In this document: one piece after another, positions 35,451 through 48,372 of the stretch | How the letters are laid out: each line of letters opens with the position of its first letter | Position numbering within the stretch: the stretch's first letter is position 1 | Assembly: GCA_018894105.1 (NCBI GenBank) | Contig: CM032131.1 | Location: 21,061,578 to 21,125,577, forward strand | DNA length: 64,000 nucleotides | From: Jacaranda mimosifolia | Lineage: Eukaryota; Streptophyta; Magnoliopsida; Lamiales; Bignoniaceae | Direction: 5' to 3' | The notes under the pieces: model-generated | Databases searched by the model: none | What the model saw: the letters and a program-made list of their open reading frames with translations, nothing else | Told to the model about the DNA's origin: nothing | Position numbers and translations under genes: made by a program

Positions 35451-36340
35451 GGCTGCCAAAATCTTCTACTATTAATCATGAAGAATCCAACACAAAGATT
35501 GTGATGGTCCCATATCTATAGTACGGGATGCACCCATGGTTATTGAGAGCAATAAATGTAGTGCATAAGTGTATTCCTTCTACATAACACTAATTGGGTG
35601 TATTATTGATAAGAAAATCATCACTAAGAATTTTGGTACTAGTACATATAAATTTGTAATTAACACAAATTGCTCAGTATTAGTTTTAATTAATAGATAT
35701 CATTGCGTTGTTAAACTAAATGGAAAGATAATTTTCACTGCAACTAATAATAGATTTAATCACTATAGTAGTTTTGATGTTTTAACCTATCAACATGTCG
35801 AGTGTTTTGTTGTTATCGAAGCAAGAAGGGGGATAGCACAGAAGATTATGCCATGTTAATGTGGAGCTCATTTTTCACATTACAAAAAAAAGATCCTATC
35901 AAAGGATTCCCCCAAAGTCAAATTTTCAAAACAAAAAGTCTTGATGCTCGTGTGACTTGGCAAATGGGAAACAAATTAGAACTTCGTTAAAAACAAGAAT
36001 GAAGTCACTACTACAAAAAGTCTTGATAGTAGAATTATTGCATATGGATCTTTTTAGCTCTGTGAAACCTACTTCCTTCAGAGGCAAGAAAAATGAATTT
36101 GTGATTATGGATGGCTATATGCAATTTACTTGGGTATTGTTCTTAGCTAATTGTAATGATGCATTAAGCACATCCATTCCAATCAGTAAAATGTTGCAAA
36201 AAGGGGGGAAAAAACGCTAATATATTTGGAAAATCAGAAGTGACTATGGAATAGAATTAGATGAAATTAACTTTCCCTATTATGTGAGCAATATGGACAT
36301 TTTCATAATTTTTCTACTCCCAAAAATATTGAGGTTAATT
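35451..36340 (+). pseudogene. Ty1/copia protease-integrase fragment, heavily decayed
   Basis: In shifting frames: LLHMDLFSSVKPTSFRGKKN near 36035-36095, FVIMDGYMQFTWVLFLA near 36096-36150 and IRSDYGIELDE near 36231-36265. These match the integrase core of copia elements of the SIRE/Maximus kind, where the usual text is ELLHMDLFGP and IRSDHGTEF. A weaker upstream stretch (WQMGNKLELR/HGKQ-like, 35955-35990) fits the region just before the core. Stops and frameshifts are numerous. RT and RNase H are not seen and no LTR was identified. Confidence 0.65.
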
Positions 36341-38082
36341 TTTTACCAAAAACTAGTAGATATTTTCACTTTTTAATTTACCTATATATTTTTTTATTTC
36401 AATAGCAGGTTAAACTTTATCTAAAAAAATTTATTTCAACAGATTTGATTATGTCAAAACAAGCAAAGTAATTGTTCATATCTAACAAATTTTGTTTTTC
36501 ATTTCAGAGATATAATCATTTTATTTTTATTTGAATAACATTTTAAAATTTCTATAAAAAAATTATTTGAGCAAAGTAGTTGATAATTTGGTTATGCCGA
36601 AACAAACAAACTAATTGTCCGTATCTAATAATTTTCTTTTGTATTTTAGACATATAATTGTTTTATTTTTAGTTTAAGTATACATTTTTGAATTATATTT
36701 ATATCTTATTAAATAATTGTCTCCTCATCAGCATAGATATTTAAATATATAATTTTTTTTAAATAATTTATATTCAATATATTTCATAATTAAAAATAAC
36801 CGAGCAACCATTATCATCTTTTACATATTATAATTCGCTTAAAAAACTTTATAGTTTACATGGTTCTTATAAGATGTATAATACACCTATATCTGTGACT
36901 ATCAAATCATTATTTTTTTTGATGAAATAGTTTAAAATTTGATAAATGAATAATTTTGCATTGGTTGCTATATAAATTCTAAACTTATCAAGTGTTATTT
37001 TTTTTGGATTGAATTATTTTAAAGATAATCTCTTTTAAATATGCAAAATATTCTTAGATAACATCATATATTTAGAATATTACTAATATTTTTATTTGAA
37101 TTTAATGTATATTATAAATATGACATATTACTTCTCGCACCTTTTATTTATCAAAAATTTCAACTATTTTTTATTTTTTTTATTTTCAACAACTAACGCA
37201 ATAATAGAGAACTCGTCCTCAAATATATGAAGCAAATTTCTTTTATGATATAGAAATATATTATTAATTGGTATAGTTGAAATTTTCAAAAACTTGATAA
37301 ATAAACACTTAAAATGTCTAGTGACATCAATCTTCACAATTTTGAACATATTTATTTGCACACTTTTCAATATTTATGTTATATACATTTATCTAGACAT
37401 TTGTCTAATAATAATTTATAAAAGAATAGTTTATACATATTATTTGGCAGAAATAATGTTGGATCAATAAAGTTTTATTGAATCTAAGAATAATATTAAA
37501 TTATTTGTACATTTTGTGCTTAATAAAATTGATATGTTTGATATATAAGTTAAATATTGAAAAAAATTAGTTAATATTTTATAATAATTTACATAATATA
37601 TGAAAATATGTTATTGAATACAATCTTAAAAATGATAAAAAAAAATACATAAACAAAAGTAAATAAATCCTACTATGTTGATAAATAATTAACATTTTAT
37701 ATCTTCAAGTATTATGAAAGTTTTTTACTATTACTTTTGCATTATTAACGAGTATGACTTTATGTTTCTAAACAAAATTTTTTTTGCTTATATATATCAT
37801 ATTAAATGTATACTTTACATAACAATTTTAATAATTTAGTGAAGTTATGTAAATTATAATCAAAATTTAACATTTTCAAATGAAATATCTATTTTATATT
37901 ATTAAATAATAAATTTTCTCTTTTGAAACATTAAAAGATTTTTATGATATAATTAGATAAAGTAAAATGAATATTATTAAACAATGAAACTATTTGAAAA
38001 TCTAAATTTATTTTTAATGCACTAAGCCCATAGTGAGGATCTTGTTTATATGAACTCCCAAAATATTCAATTTAAATAATTC
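36341..38082. other. Very AT-rich intergenic DNA
   Basis: No frame with recognisable content and no clear inverted or direct repeat boundaries were seen. Confidence 0.6.
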
Positions 38083-39909
38083 TATAACCCCCCAAAAACA
38101 TTCGTTCCAGCTTACTATTACATTCCGTTGTATATCATTCCACAAGGACTACAAAATTGTCATACAAATTACTAGCACGGCAAATTCATATTTACGTAAT
38201 ATTTACATCAATAGTAATTGAATTCAAACTTAGCATTCTTGAGCCAACACAGTAGGTCATATATTGATGTACAACTAACTACTTGCTCATGACAATTATC
38301 TATACTAGATCCAATTATGAACGACACAACTCCTCAACATCATAAACTTATACCCACCAGTATCAAAACTATAATCTTCCTATGCTAGCTCCATTTCCAC
38401 TTACAATATAGTACTAAACTTAGCATATCCAATGTTCATGCACAATAATAGAATGTACATGTACCTTGCTTATGACCTCTGACTAATCGATTCTCTATCT
38501 ACGAAAAGAATAAGAAAGAAACAATATAGAAGGCATAAGTCCTAAGAACTTAGAGAGGGGTTAGAGATAAGCAAAGGCAAATCAGTGGCAATTTCACAGA
38601 ATTATCAATAAGAAAGAACAAACTATCCAATGAAATTAGCAAAACTAACTCAAAGGCTTCTGAATAGATCATATAATACCAACAAAAGACAAGGATGGAA
38701 ATAACAATGCAATTCAACAAACACAAGTGACAAAATAGAATTCATCAAAGAGTAAGGCCAGGCAATTAGAAAGGAAAGGTGCATTTGGTGGTCTCCAAAC
38801 TTATAACTCCCCAGAATATATCAAAGATGGTTTCCTTATTCCTCCATTGCTCGAATGATCAGCTGGCATAACAACATAGACACACATACGGCATGGCCGG
38901 TCGCATGTTGATCCCTCTCTCATGGTAAGCTAACCTCCAATAGCCTAGAGACAAGATCACCTGTGGGTGCTAGCAGGGAAACCCGCCACCATCGGTCCAT
39001 TTCGCCCCGTCGTCTTTCCAAATCTAGTCGCGAGGCCCCAAGGGTACCAACAAAATAAGCATTTACCAACAGCTAAATAGAAGTCAAATAATTTATCAAA
39101 TGATTGATGTGACCGTTTTAATAACCATGCGGTACAATGGGTTTAGAAGAATAAAACAGTTGGTTGACATTATCTTTCCCATTACAATGCATATCAATGA
39201 CCTCGGGAAATAATTAGACAGTCGATTGATAAGATCGTATCAATTGCATTTCAAAGAAGAATCAATAACAAATACGAGATCAGCTGGTAAGGTTTAAGGG
39301 GTACAAGGGATAGGATACATAAACATAATAGAAGGTCCTGAACATTAGGATGATTGCAAATAGGCACATAAGAATAAACAAGTCGAGATGTCTGAATAAC
39401 AAGTATGATCCTTTTCCTAGAAATAATAGGGGCTCTAACCTCACCTTAGTCTTAGCGTCCACACCCAAGGTCCTCTACTGACTAGGGAGGTTCGAACCCT
39501 CATCACCTATTTTAAATAAAACACAACATAAGCACTAATGCGTTTATATAGCATTCTTATAACTGTAATTAGAACTATTCACATGCTTTATTCTTATTAA
39601 TCCCTTATTTCATGCGAAACATCTCACTTGTCTAATTTTTTATCTGGTTTGCGCACAAGCGTATTATGCTATAATAATTCGATATCTCTAATCAATTTAG
39701 GTTATTTTACTAAATCTATCATGCTTTTAGTTCAGTCAAGCAAATTAAGGTTTTTATTCTATTATAAATGCAAAATTCGATCTCCTAAATAAACTATTTC
39801 AATTGAATAGTATCAGTCGAGTAGTTTAATCGTTTTGAGTCCAAATGTCGTGTTTTAGTAGTAATATCTAATTGAACATCCCAAAACCATATTTCTTTTA
39901 TTGTTTAGC

Positions 39910-39914
39910 CATTA
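39910..39914. repeat. Target-site duplication (left) of solo LTR
   Basis: CATTA, repeated exactly at 42784-42788. Confidence 0.88.
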
Positions 39915-42783
39915 TGTAGTGCCTCTACTCGGGAACACCTAAGCTGAGGCACCACTCTAATTCAGAATTAAATCTCACACATAATTTTAACAATAGGCCT
40001 ATCAAAAAAAATTTCTAAAATTTTCAAGGATAACAATAAGCTTCAACTTAAGCACGTCTTACAAAAATATGAATGTCAAACCATCACAAGTTCATCATTC
40101 ATTGTTTCATACCTACTACAATTCATAAGTTCAAGTCAAACATCTCACAACGTCCCCAAGTTCTCACTAAATATAAAAGTGATCCATGCACAAGTTTAAG
40201 CACCTATTCTATTACAAACATATTTACATCCTTCCAAGCCTGAAGTACAAGATCATCACCAAAACCTATCTGAAAATGTCAAGAGATATTGGGGGTAAGT
40301 CCAAAGACTTAGTGAGGGATAACTTTACAAATAATAGAAGAGATCTATTGAGGAAGGTTCAACTCAACAGATCATCAATTAAATATGCAGAACATGATAG
40401 ATTCAGAGTCAAACAGTAAACATAGCAAAACAAACCCAAAGCATATGCATTCCAAGAAAACTACAGACATGCATTGTAGAATTACCTTATTCTAGTCAGA
40501 CAAATAGTTTACCTAAGCGTAACAGCTTGTTATATGGCGGATGCCCATACAAATCGTATAGCGCACCATTGATACCTAGGGGAGAGTCCCTAGCATACCG
40601 CCGACACCCAGGGGAGAGTCCCTAGCGTATTGTTGACACTGAAGGAAAATTCCCTAGCCTGCCTTACATAACCAAACATTTCGCTTGGATTGGCCCCTAG
40701 CCCACATTTTCTCTGTACACATAACAAAATTCACAACCGTTTATGCAGATGCCTAGCAGAAAGTCCCTAGCGTACCGCCGGTTCCCAAAACAGAACAGTA
40801 CAGAACATAACAGAATAGAAATGCCGTCAAGGCAACATGATAGCAACTAATAGATTCAGATAAGCCAACATGGCCAAATAAAGCTGTACAAATAAACAGA
40901 TATGCTGGTGAGGCAATAGAGAACGGTATAGATCAGTATAGATATGAGACAAACAAATAGACAACTGATATACAGAAAGTAGATAAGGTTTTGGGCGCCA
41001 AAACAGATAGAAATAGAATCGATATCAACGATAACATTCACAGGGGTGTTCAAATAAGCTAATAGATAGCAAATTAGAATTCCAACACATTTCAAATTTC
41101 AAACAAATAGAGTACGGTACAGAAACAGAAAACCCATACAGGGGCTTATCACAATAACAGGAAATTAGGAAAGGTGCCAGATTGGCAGACCCTCATCTCT
41201 TGTAGTCACAGCAAAACAACCACAACCTGCAATCTACTGGTCGATAGGATCCACTTCTTCGTCACCTAGTCAAAAGAATATTTCCAAAGTCAAATTCCTA
41301 TTCGACTCTAGTGACCTTCTAGAATTGTATCATAAGTATTCTAACATTACTAGCTTATTAATCAACATGATGATATAGGCTCAATCGGTAGTATCTACAC
41401 AAAGTACTCTAATATATTGATTATTCTAGAATTTATCAAGATGTTCTATATCGGTCCCATAAATAACATGATATCTCATTCTTAACTACAAAGTCGTATC
41501 ATATCATTATCCTAATCAATCCATACCAAATAGTCCAATTTCTACAATTAATTATTCTTAGTCAAATGCCACTTAGTCTCATTACATAATTCTTAATACC
41601 ATTATTAAATCCAATTTTGGCATTTTGCATGATGTGTCCAGGTCCACTATTCAATATTCCTTACATGGGAATCTTGCATTTTGCACCTCTATATATACAT
41701 ATCAATCATCCATATCATTAATCTTGGCATGAAATTTAAAGTCTCCAACGGTAAGGTATATTGTATACATTATCAAATACAACCAATTAAATCCAAGTTT
41801 GCTACTGGAGTTTTGAAACCACAAACCGATGACATAAGTGCATTCATTGCGTCGACGAGGTGAAACTGCCTCTCCGCCGCCGTCGTGCCGCCGCCATCGG
41901 CCGCCCTTCGTCGCCACCGGAGAATCTCAACTCCACCATCAATCTATTCCTCTCAAGCTCCTAAACCCAATGCCACCTTCGGTTTCAAGTTCCACGGCCT
42001 GGATCACCTTCAACCGAGCTCAATAACCACCAACTGGGTCTCTTGCCACCGCGCTCTGATCACCGTTTTTTGTCGCCACTGCCACGCCAAACTCACATGC
42101 AACGTTTTTTTCAACTTCTCCGCACCGAGGGCTTCCAAAACCAGTGCTTAGAAATGAGCTTAAGCTGCCGTCGCCTGTGGAGGTCTGCCGCTGCCAGTTT
42201 TGGCTCCTAGTTTCTGATGACTCACTGCCGTTCAATAGTGCATGTGGTGTGCGAGTGTGGCTAGAGGTGTGAGGAGTGTTTTGGTTGGCTTGGTTTGGTG
42301 AAACGAAGTCATCGGAGGAAGATCACAGAGGTGAAGGGAGGAATGGTGCTCGCGGGCGGAGGAGAAAAGGAAAAGGAAGGGGAAAAAAAGGAAAAAGAAG
42401 AAGAAGGAAAAGAAAAAGAAGAAACCGCGCTGCTGTTTTTGGTTTTAAAAAAAATCAAACTTTTCATTTTTGCAATTTAGTCCTCACGATTTCCAATCAA
42501 CCCTAATTAGATCCTAGAAAATTTTTAAAATTACAATTTTAACCTTATTAACCAAGACCCTTCCATGCAAACCCCAACATTTTCAAAAAGTGTTTAATCA
42601 GGTTTTGATAAAATTTGAATTGACCCCAAGCTTTTTAAAATTTGTAAAATTAAAGTTTTCTTATTAACAAGTTGACCACCAAAATTTAATAAAACAATAA
42701 TTTAGCAACTATAACATAAAATTCATGAAATTTAAATATATTAAAATTAAATTCTATAAATTATGAAATTTCGGGGTGTTACA
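39915..42783 (-). mobile_element. Solo LTR (minus), Tekay/Del-like Ty3/gypsy
   Basis: The minus strand begins TGTAACACCCCGAAATTTC (42783 back) and ends GAGGCACTACA at 39915, 2869 bp, with the perfect duplication CATTA on both sides. Inside, in LTR sense: a GC-rich block (42480-41840), GAAGAAGTGGATCC (41263-41240), GTCTGCC (41190), a ~32-bp minisatellite (40570-40800) and CACTAAGTC (near 40306). No PBS, PPT or coding region is found. The same order occurs in the LTRs of the 53344 element, so the families are related. Confidence 0.88.
40570..40790. repeat. Minisatellite in solo LTR (~32 bp, three copies plus an outlier)
   Basis: GGGGAGAGTCCCTAGC recurs at 40579 and 40611, with a decayed third copy near 40643 and another near 40750. 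The core read in LTR sense is GCTAGGGACT, shared with the 41-bp repeat at 54338. Confidence 0.8.
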
Positions 42784-42788
42784 CATTA
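42784..42788. repeat. Target-site duplication (right) of solo LTR
   Basis: CATTA, identical to 39910-39914. Confidence 0.88.
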
Positions 42789-43915
42789 TATACATTTATA
42801 TGATTTTAATTTTCCAATCGTTCTAATTAACACAATTTAAAGATAATTAGTCTTTTATGAATAGTCCCAATTTGCATATCAGTTATAGATAAATTTTATA
42901 TTTAATCTTACAACTTACAATTACATAATTTGGTCCAATTAACGAATATCAGTATCATGATTGGCTTACCAGGTTAATCAAACTAACTTCAGGAATTAAT
43001 TTAATCGATCAATCAAAGTTTTACCCAATTGTTTGAATCTGATGCCAAATCACCATACGATAATAACCCGCATGCACCCAAATCGCCATCTTGAAGAAAC
43101 TGGTGGTTAGCTGTCGGAGCACTACCACAACTCGCCTGTCTGCTACCATGCACCGCAGCGTGTCTCCACTGGAGCTAGAAGCTGGCTGCACCAAAATGTT
43201 TGCTCCAACCTTAGAAGTAAAATGCCCCGATCAATTTCATGAAATCCCATCATTTGATTGTCCAATTTATCAAAAAATAGTACGCCACCACCATCATCCA
43301 CCGCCTTACCTCTTGTTTAATTACTCCTGTTCCATTGGCCCAATTTCAAAATTGAAGATAGCATCATGTTCCTCTCACTGAACCTGTTGGAACCTATCCA
43401 TCACCTTTGACTTTCAACTATTGGAATTGTATAACCTACCACTACTGCCGTGAAGCTCTATTTGGTGCTCAATTCCCAGCGACTCACTGATCATTTCACT
43501 ACGAGTTTGGTACCAATATGTTCTTTGTGATGAGGGAAAGAGAATGGCTAGCTTAGTTTGTGGTTTTTTCAGTCTTGAAGAGGTGTTGGGTCGAGAGAAT
43601 GGTGACGGTATGCATAAGGAAATTTGATAAAATGGAGGGCTCTTCTACATATATATTTTTAACTTTTTGAAAATGTTAGTTTGACCCCCAGCAGTTTCCT
43701 TCATATCTCAATTAAGTCCTTTGACTTATTTAGTGCCTCACATTGACTTTGCCCCCTTCCTTTTCCCTTATTCACACATTGGCTCTCATTTAGTTTTTAG
43801 TTTACAATTATGTCCTTATTTTATTACTTTTCAAACCTTATAATTTTCAAAACCACAATAAGGCCCGAACTAACTTAAGCACGATTTGTTAAGACCAATT
43901 TTGATTTTATTAGAG

Positions 43916-44104
43916 TTATTGTTGTTCTTCTTCTTATTATTATTGTGGTTGTTGTTGTTGGAGTTATTGTTGTTGTTCTTCTTATTATTACTATTATGGT
44001 GGTTGTTGTTGTTGTTGTTATTGTTGTTATGCTTCTTCTTCTTCTTCTTCTTCTACTGCTACTGCTGCTGCTGCTATTACTGTTGTTGTTGTTGTTGTAG
44101 TAGT
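43916..44104. repeat. Compound trinucleotide microsatellite
   Basis: Imperfect TTG, TTC, TTA, CTG and TAG repeats over ~190 bp at the junction between two LTR remnants. Open frames here are poly-Leu/Asn artefacts. Confidence 0.92.
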
Positions 44105-46093
44105 AGCGCCCCAACTGGGAGGCGTCTGCTCCCGTCCGAAGTGCTACCCATTTTATATCATAGGTTTTCTGAATAACAGAAAATACATTTCTCAAAATTC
44201 AAAATATTTAATTCTTACAAGCAACATCCATCATATATTCAATTATGAATTGAAATATCATGAATAACGCTTAGCAGTTCTAACACCCTCATTACCTTAT
44301 GTGTCACCTGGGTTAGTATATATTCGTCACTCTTTTTTATCAGGGGCAAAGAACGAAAGATAACAATAAAACAACATAAGTTCAAATGACTTAGTGAAAG
44401 AGTTCAGCAATAATAACAGAGTGACAATTTCTCAAATATTATATAAGCAACAAGTAGAAGCATTAAAATTTTCAAAAGTCATGAGAGAATATTTTAGTTA
44501 GAATTTAAAATGTTCCATCTCACCACCGCTCCATACCAGTGATGAGACTCCACAAAATTTACTATTTCTCATAGAGGTTTAAATCTCAATTACAACCACG
44601 AGGGGTTGACATGCCATTTGAACTACCAATGGATTTTTGTCAAATATTTGAGTTTCAAAGCATAAGTATCAAGCATATCAATTACTTTCACAAGTTTGGA
44701 ATAGGTGGTTCCCTACCTTGTCACTCCACTTTCAAAAACATGAAAATCCTTGTTCCTCCAATTTCGAGTGATTGGCTCGGACAAGCAAGCTAGCGTTAGG
44801 CATGGCTAGCTGCATGCCTTACCTATTCATGGACAACTACTTCCAGTTGACTATGAGACAGGTTCATATGTATAGCACACATAGGTATTAGTCGAAAGAG
44901 CAGTCACCATCAATTCATTCTGCCCACTCATCTTTCGTCAGGGCCCATCCCCAAAGGTATTACTTATGTTCATGCATATCGTGTAACACTCCAATAGCAT
45001 TTCAACTAACATTTTGATTTTCCATGACAAACAAATAATCAAGTGATTCATATCAACTTCATTCCAAGATAATAGCCATGGCAATAATAGAACACGTATT
45101 TCAAAATCTCTTTTTATTTTTTCCCAACACGAGTGCTAATTTTAGGTAAAATGGCATAAATAAAAATCAGCTAGAATCATAATCAACATAAAGTAGCGAT
45201 GCGTGGTAAATTTCTCAACACATAAAGGAATCAAGCAAATAGGATATATAACAAGTACACATGTCCTTTCCCCAGCAAAGAAATCTCACAATATCGAGTA
45301 TAAACTTACTTGGTAAATGTGGAGGAATTCATAGTTATGTGGTCGCTTAGGTCCTGACTTTCGAGTCAAATCGAGAACTATCATAAGATAACCCGAGTTA
45401 TTATCTTATCAATCCTTTAAATCTTAAGTATAAATATAGTTAATATCTTTACTAAGCTTAAGGTTATTCTGACACAATTCCAATAATCTTGGTTTCATAT
45501 CTAAATGCTTATGATAATTAAATGTGGTCTCATTTAGTCTTCAAATACATGATACTTTTAGTATTACAAGACTTTACTTACTCGAGCCCAAACATTCCCA
45601 CTTGATTGTCTTAATGTTTTAATCATCTTAATAGATTTACGCACTCGGGCCAAGTCAATCCTCAAATTACCCTAACAAACTCTATTCGTCACTTTACTTT
45701 TTTCACGGTATGTGATAAGGGTCTAGGTTCCTAAATTTGTTGGGTTTCACGAGTCTCTCAGATCCAAGTTGGATAATCCATTTTCGTTATAATATTCATA
45801 TAACTTAATCTTTAGGTTAGGCTCAGTTACATTTCATTTATAGCATACCATGTTATCGACTAAGGACATCATTCTAAATCAACATTTCTTAAGTTACTAA
45901 GCTTAGGTCTCATAATCAGTTTGTTCAATACTTGTAATAAGTTAAATTATATTTCAATACTTTTAATTTAATAAACATTTAATCAAAATTGTAAAAATCA
46001 ATCGCATTAGAATTCAATATGAAATTTACCCAAATTGGATTGTATCTAGATCCAATCTCAAGCTGGGAATAGTCCAAACAAATTTGGAATCTA
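44096..46093 (-). mobile_element. Large Tekay-like LTR, left part (minus)
   Basis: The left end TGTAGTAGTAGCGCCCC (about 44096) merges with the microsatellite. CTTTCACTAAGTCAT (minus, near 44386-44400) is the motif shared by the other LTRs here. The right part is taken to be 51980-52153, separated by the inserted Athila-type element. Read on the minus strand the LTR starts TGTAACACCCCGAATTC at 52153. Confidence 0.6.
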
Positions 46094-46821
46094 ATTTGCC
46101 ACAAGTATTACAACAATTAAATAACTACGGATTTAACGTTCTAATTGACAGAACAAATATTCTAAACTATTGAATTTGGGTCCTAAATTCAATAAATCTA
46201 AATTTTTGTAATGAAAACAGAAGATAAATAAATACTTAAGAAATAAGAAATATGAATGAATTATTTGGATCTTACAAATACTGAAGAATCCAAACTTTGA
46301 TAATCCCTTAAGCTAGAAAAGGAGTTTAACAACTCATGGAGAGAAGAAAAATGTAGGAAAAATAAAATTTGTTGAATGAAAAGATATGCCAAAGCTTCCT
46401 ATGAAAGATTCCTAGTTCCCTATAAATAGCCTACTACTTTTAATTGAACTGGGAAACTAATAAGAGTCCTACCAGAATAGGGAAACCTAAATTTTCCTAA
46501 TTAAAGAAATATAAATTGCAACATCCCAAAAATGTACAATTGCCAAAAGAAATTGAATGCTTCCTAATTAAATTTGCATAAAGCCTTGGGGAGTAAGACA
46601 CGTCCACACTCAAATTATTTCCTTCTTCCATTTCTCATCTCCTTTGGAATGCTATTTTTGCTCCAAGCATGTCAAATACTCGATTTTCAACTGCATTTAG
46701 CTCAAATCTTCAATTTCTTTCACAAAATATAAAATGAAAGTTAAACTCCAACAATTAAGCATTTTTACTATTAATCATAAGGTGAAATTATACAAATTAA
46801 ATGACAAAAATACACTTTACA
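46094..46821 (-). repeat. 3' LTR (truncated) of the Athila-type element
   Basis: Matches 51253-51979. It starts (minus) TGTAAAGTGTATTTTTGTC directly after the PPT. A TATA-like GGCTATTTATAGG lies near 46420-46431. Its last ~542 bp relative to the other LTR is missing. Confidence 0.88.
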
Positions 46822-46859
46822 AATTTTCCCACACTTAGACAATGCTTGTCGTCAAGCAT
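46822..46859 (-). other. Terminal hairpin plus polypurine tract (Athila-type)
   Basis: On the minus strand ATGCTTG, loop ACGA, CAAGCAT (46859-46842) is a perfect 7-bp stem. Five nt later AAGTGTGGGAAAATT ends at the LTR border (46822). Confidence 0.85.
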
Positions 46860-47246
46860 ACAATAGCCTCAATTTATCAACCTTTCTCACAATCCCTTCT
46901 ACCTATTTCTCAACTTGTCTGCAATATAGTTCAAATTATCAAATTTTGGAAGGCTGAATCAAGACATAACAAGGAACATGGAATTCATAGAAAGAACCAT
47001 TATAAACACACAAATAACCTGTCACCTTGGCAGTCTCTTCGAATTTAAAATGTAAAAGGGACTCAACACTTCAACATTAAGATTATTTCCAGTCAATACA
47101 TAAAAAGATAACTATAAAAAACATGCAACGATACCACTTATCCCGAGAGAAATAGCAAGTCAAATGTAAGAAAACATAAAGTATGAATGAAAAAACCTTA
47201 TTCGATCTCTTTTTTTTGGGGCACTAGATTCAGTCCGAGGAACAAC

Positions 47247-47405
47247 CTTTTAACGCGAATACAAACGTTGCTAATGAATGCACCCGATTACTTAGCTGGC
47301 CATAATTTGTCTAGAATGTCATTCAACCTTTTTACGTTAATACAAGCATTGGTGATGAATGCACCTGGCTACTCAGCTGGTCACAAACCTAGATGGTCAT
47401 TATTC
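47247..47405. repeat. Tandem duplication of about 82 bp in the Athila-type 3' region
   Basis: The block with GTTGCTAATGAATGCACCCG and TTACTTAGCTGGCCATAA (47262-47307) recurs as a diverged copy near 47346-47390 (GGTGATGAATGCACCTGG). Confidence 0.8.
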
Positions 47406-47864
47406 CTACTCATAATCACTTTATTTTATTGACTAGTAGAATAATCAAGCCTCTGCTTTTTTTAAAGGGATTAAATGGTCAAACCGAGCTACCTTCATTG
47501 TCTTAGTACATTCATCTTGACAATTCAACCTAAATATGCTCATCAAAGCAAGTTCTAGAAAAGCTAACCTGCTATACAATTATTAAGGGTGATATGTATT
47601 ATTTCCCTCATACAACTTTCATCCAAATCAACCAACAAGGCAATAAGTCAAAATGTAATAAACAAGGGTTCAACTATTCATGCCATGCTTACAATGTGTC
47701 CTAATTCAATCCATTTATGTGTTACCTTAGGGAAATGCATCAAAAAGAGGCAAAGGGCCAACGAGAAAAATTAACAAATCAAGAACTAAAGCACACTTTG
47801 GAAGCAAATAAAAAGAATAAAGAGCTATTTTATGCATGTTTGAAGCAAAATAAATTCAAATTTT

Positions 47865-47904
47865 CCGTGCCCACACTTAAGTGAAACGTTGGCCTCAATG
47901 TTTC
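47865..47904 (-). other. Internal hairpin plus polypurine-like tract (Athila-type)
   Basis: On the minus strand GAAACATTG, loop AGGC, CAACGTTTC (47904-47883) pairs at 8 of 9 positions. Four nt later comes AAGTGTGGGCACGG. The layout repeats that of the terminal module about 1.05 kb downstream in element sense. Confidence 0.75.
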
Positions 47905-47973
47905 AAAATAAGAATGTTATAATGCATAAGAAAGGTGGAAGAAAGACTACCCTGAGGAGATGAGGCCTTTCTA

Positions 47974-48192
47974 TCGAATAATTTAAATGTGCCAGAAGAG
48001 GTCCTTGAACAAGGCATGGGCATGGGTAGATTGGAGAGATTTTCTTTCAAATAATTCTAACATACCAGAAGAGGTCCTTGAACAAGGGATGACCATAGGT
48101 AGATTGAAGAGCTTTTCTGTTAAATAATTCAAATGTGCTAGAAAAGGTCCTTAAATAAGGTGTGGGCATGGGTAGATTAAAAAGCTTTTTGT
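47974..48192. repeat. 73-bp tandem repeat, three copies
   Basis: The block CCAGAAGAGGTCCTTGAAC starts at 47992, 48065 and (diverged) 48138. The unit length of 73 is not a multiple of three, so it is unlikely to be coding. Confidence 0.9.
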
Positions 48193-48372
48193 CTGAAGTA
48201 ACTGTGCCCAGAGGCTAATTTAAGCCGTCTCCTGCATAAAAAAAATAAAGTTAATTAAATGAGCTAAAAAAATAGCTTTTTTTTACTAGAAAAATGAACA
48301 ATAAATTGAAAGTTTAGGTTGCCTTCCAAAAAGTATGTCTCTGTAACATCTTTGGCTAGACATAGCTATTCC

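Larger units (their letters stand above)
38083..43915 (-). mobile_element. Old large Tekay-like LTR (minus), split by a younger solo LTR
   Basis: Segments 38083-39909 and 42789-43915 resemble one large LTR read on the minus strand. The left end TATAACCCCCCAAAAAC mirrors the TTTTTGGGGGTGTGACA end of the 1995-11160 solo LTR. A CCTCTCTAAGTTCTT motif near 38540-38560 matches the CACTAAGTC position of the other LTRs. 43050-43900 has the GC-rich then AT-rich layout of the LTR 5' part. The TG at the left end seems mutated to TA, and the right end fades into a microsatellite. Assignment is by comparison with neighbouring LTRs only. Confidence 0.5.

Noticed and set aside
42276..42506. Lys/Arg-rich 76-codon frame
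   Set aside because: Lies in the purine-rich part of a solo LTR; low complexity and no relatives recognised.
43091..43381. 96-codon frame that looks gene-like
   Set aside because: It falls in the GC-rich middle of an LTR remnant, like similar blocks in the other large LTRs here, and has no domain.
43875..44195. Open frames on both strands rich in Leu, Asn or Ser
   Set aside because: They are translations of a trinucleotide microsatellite.
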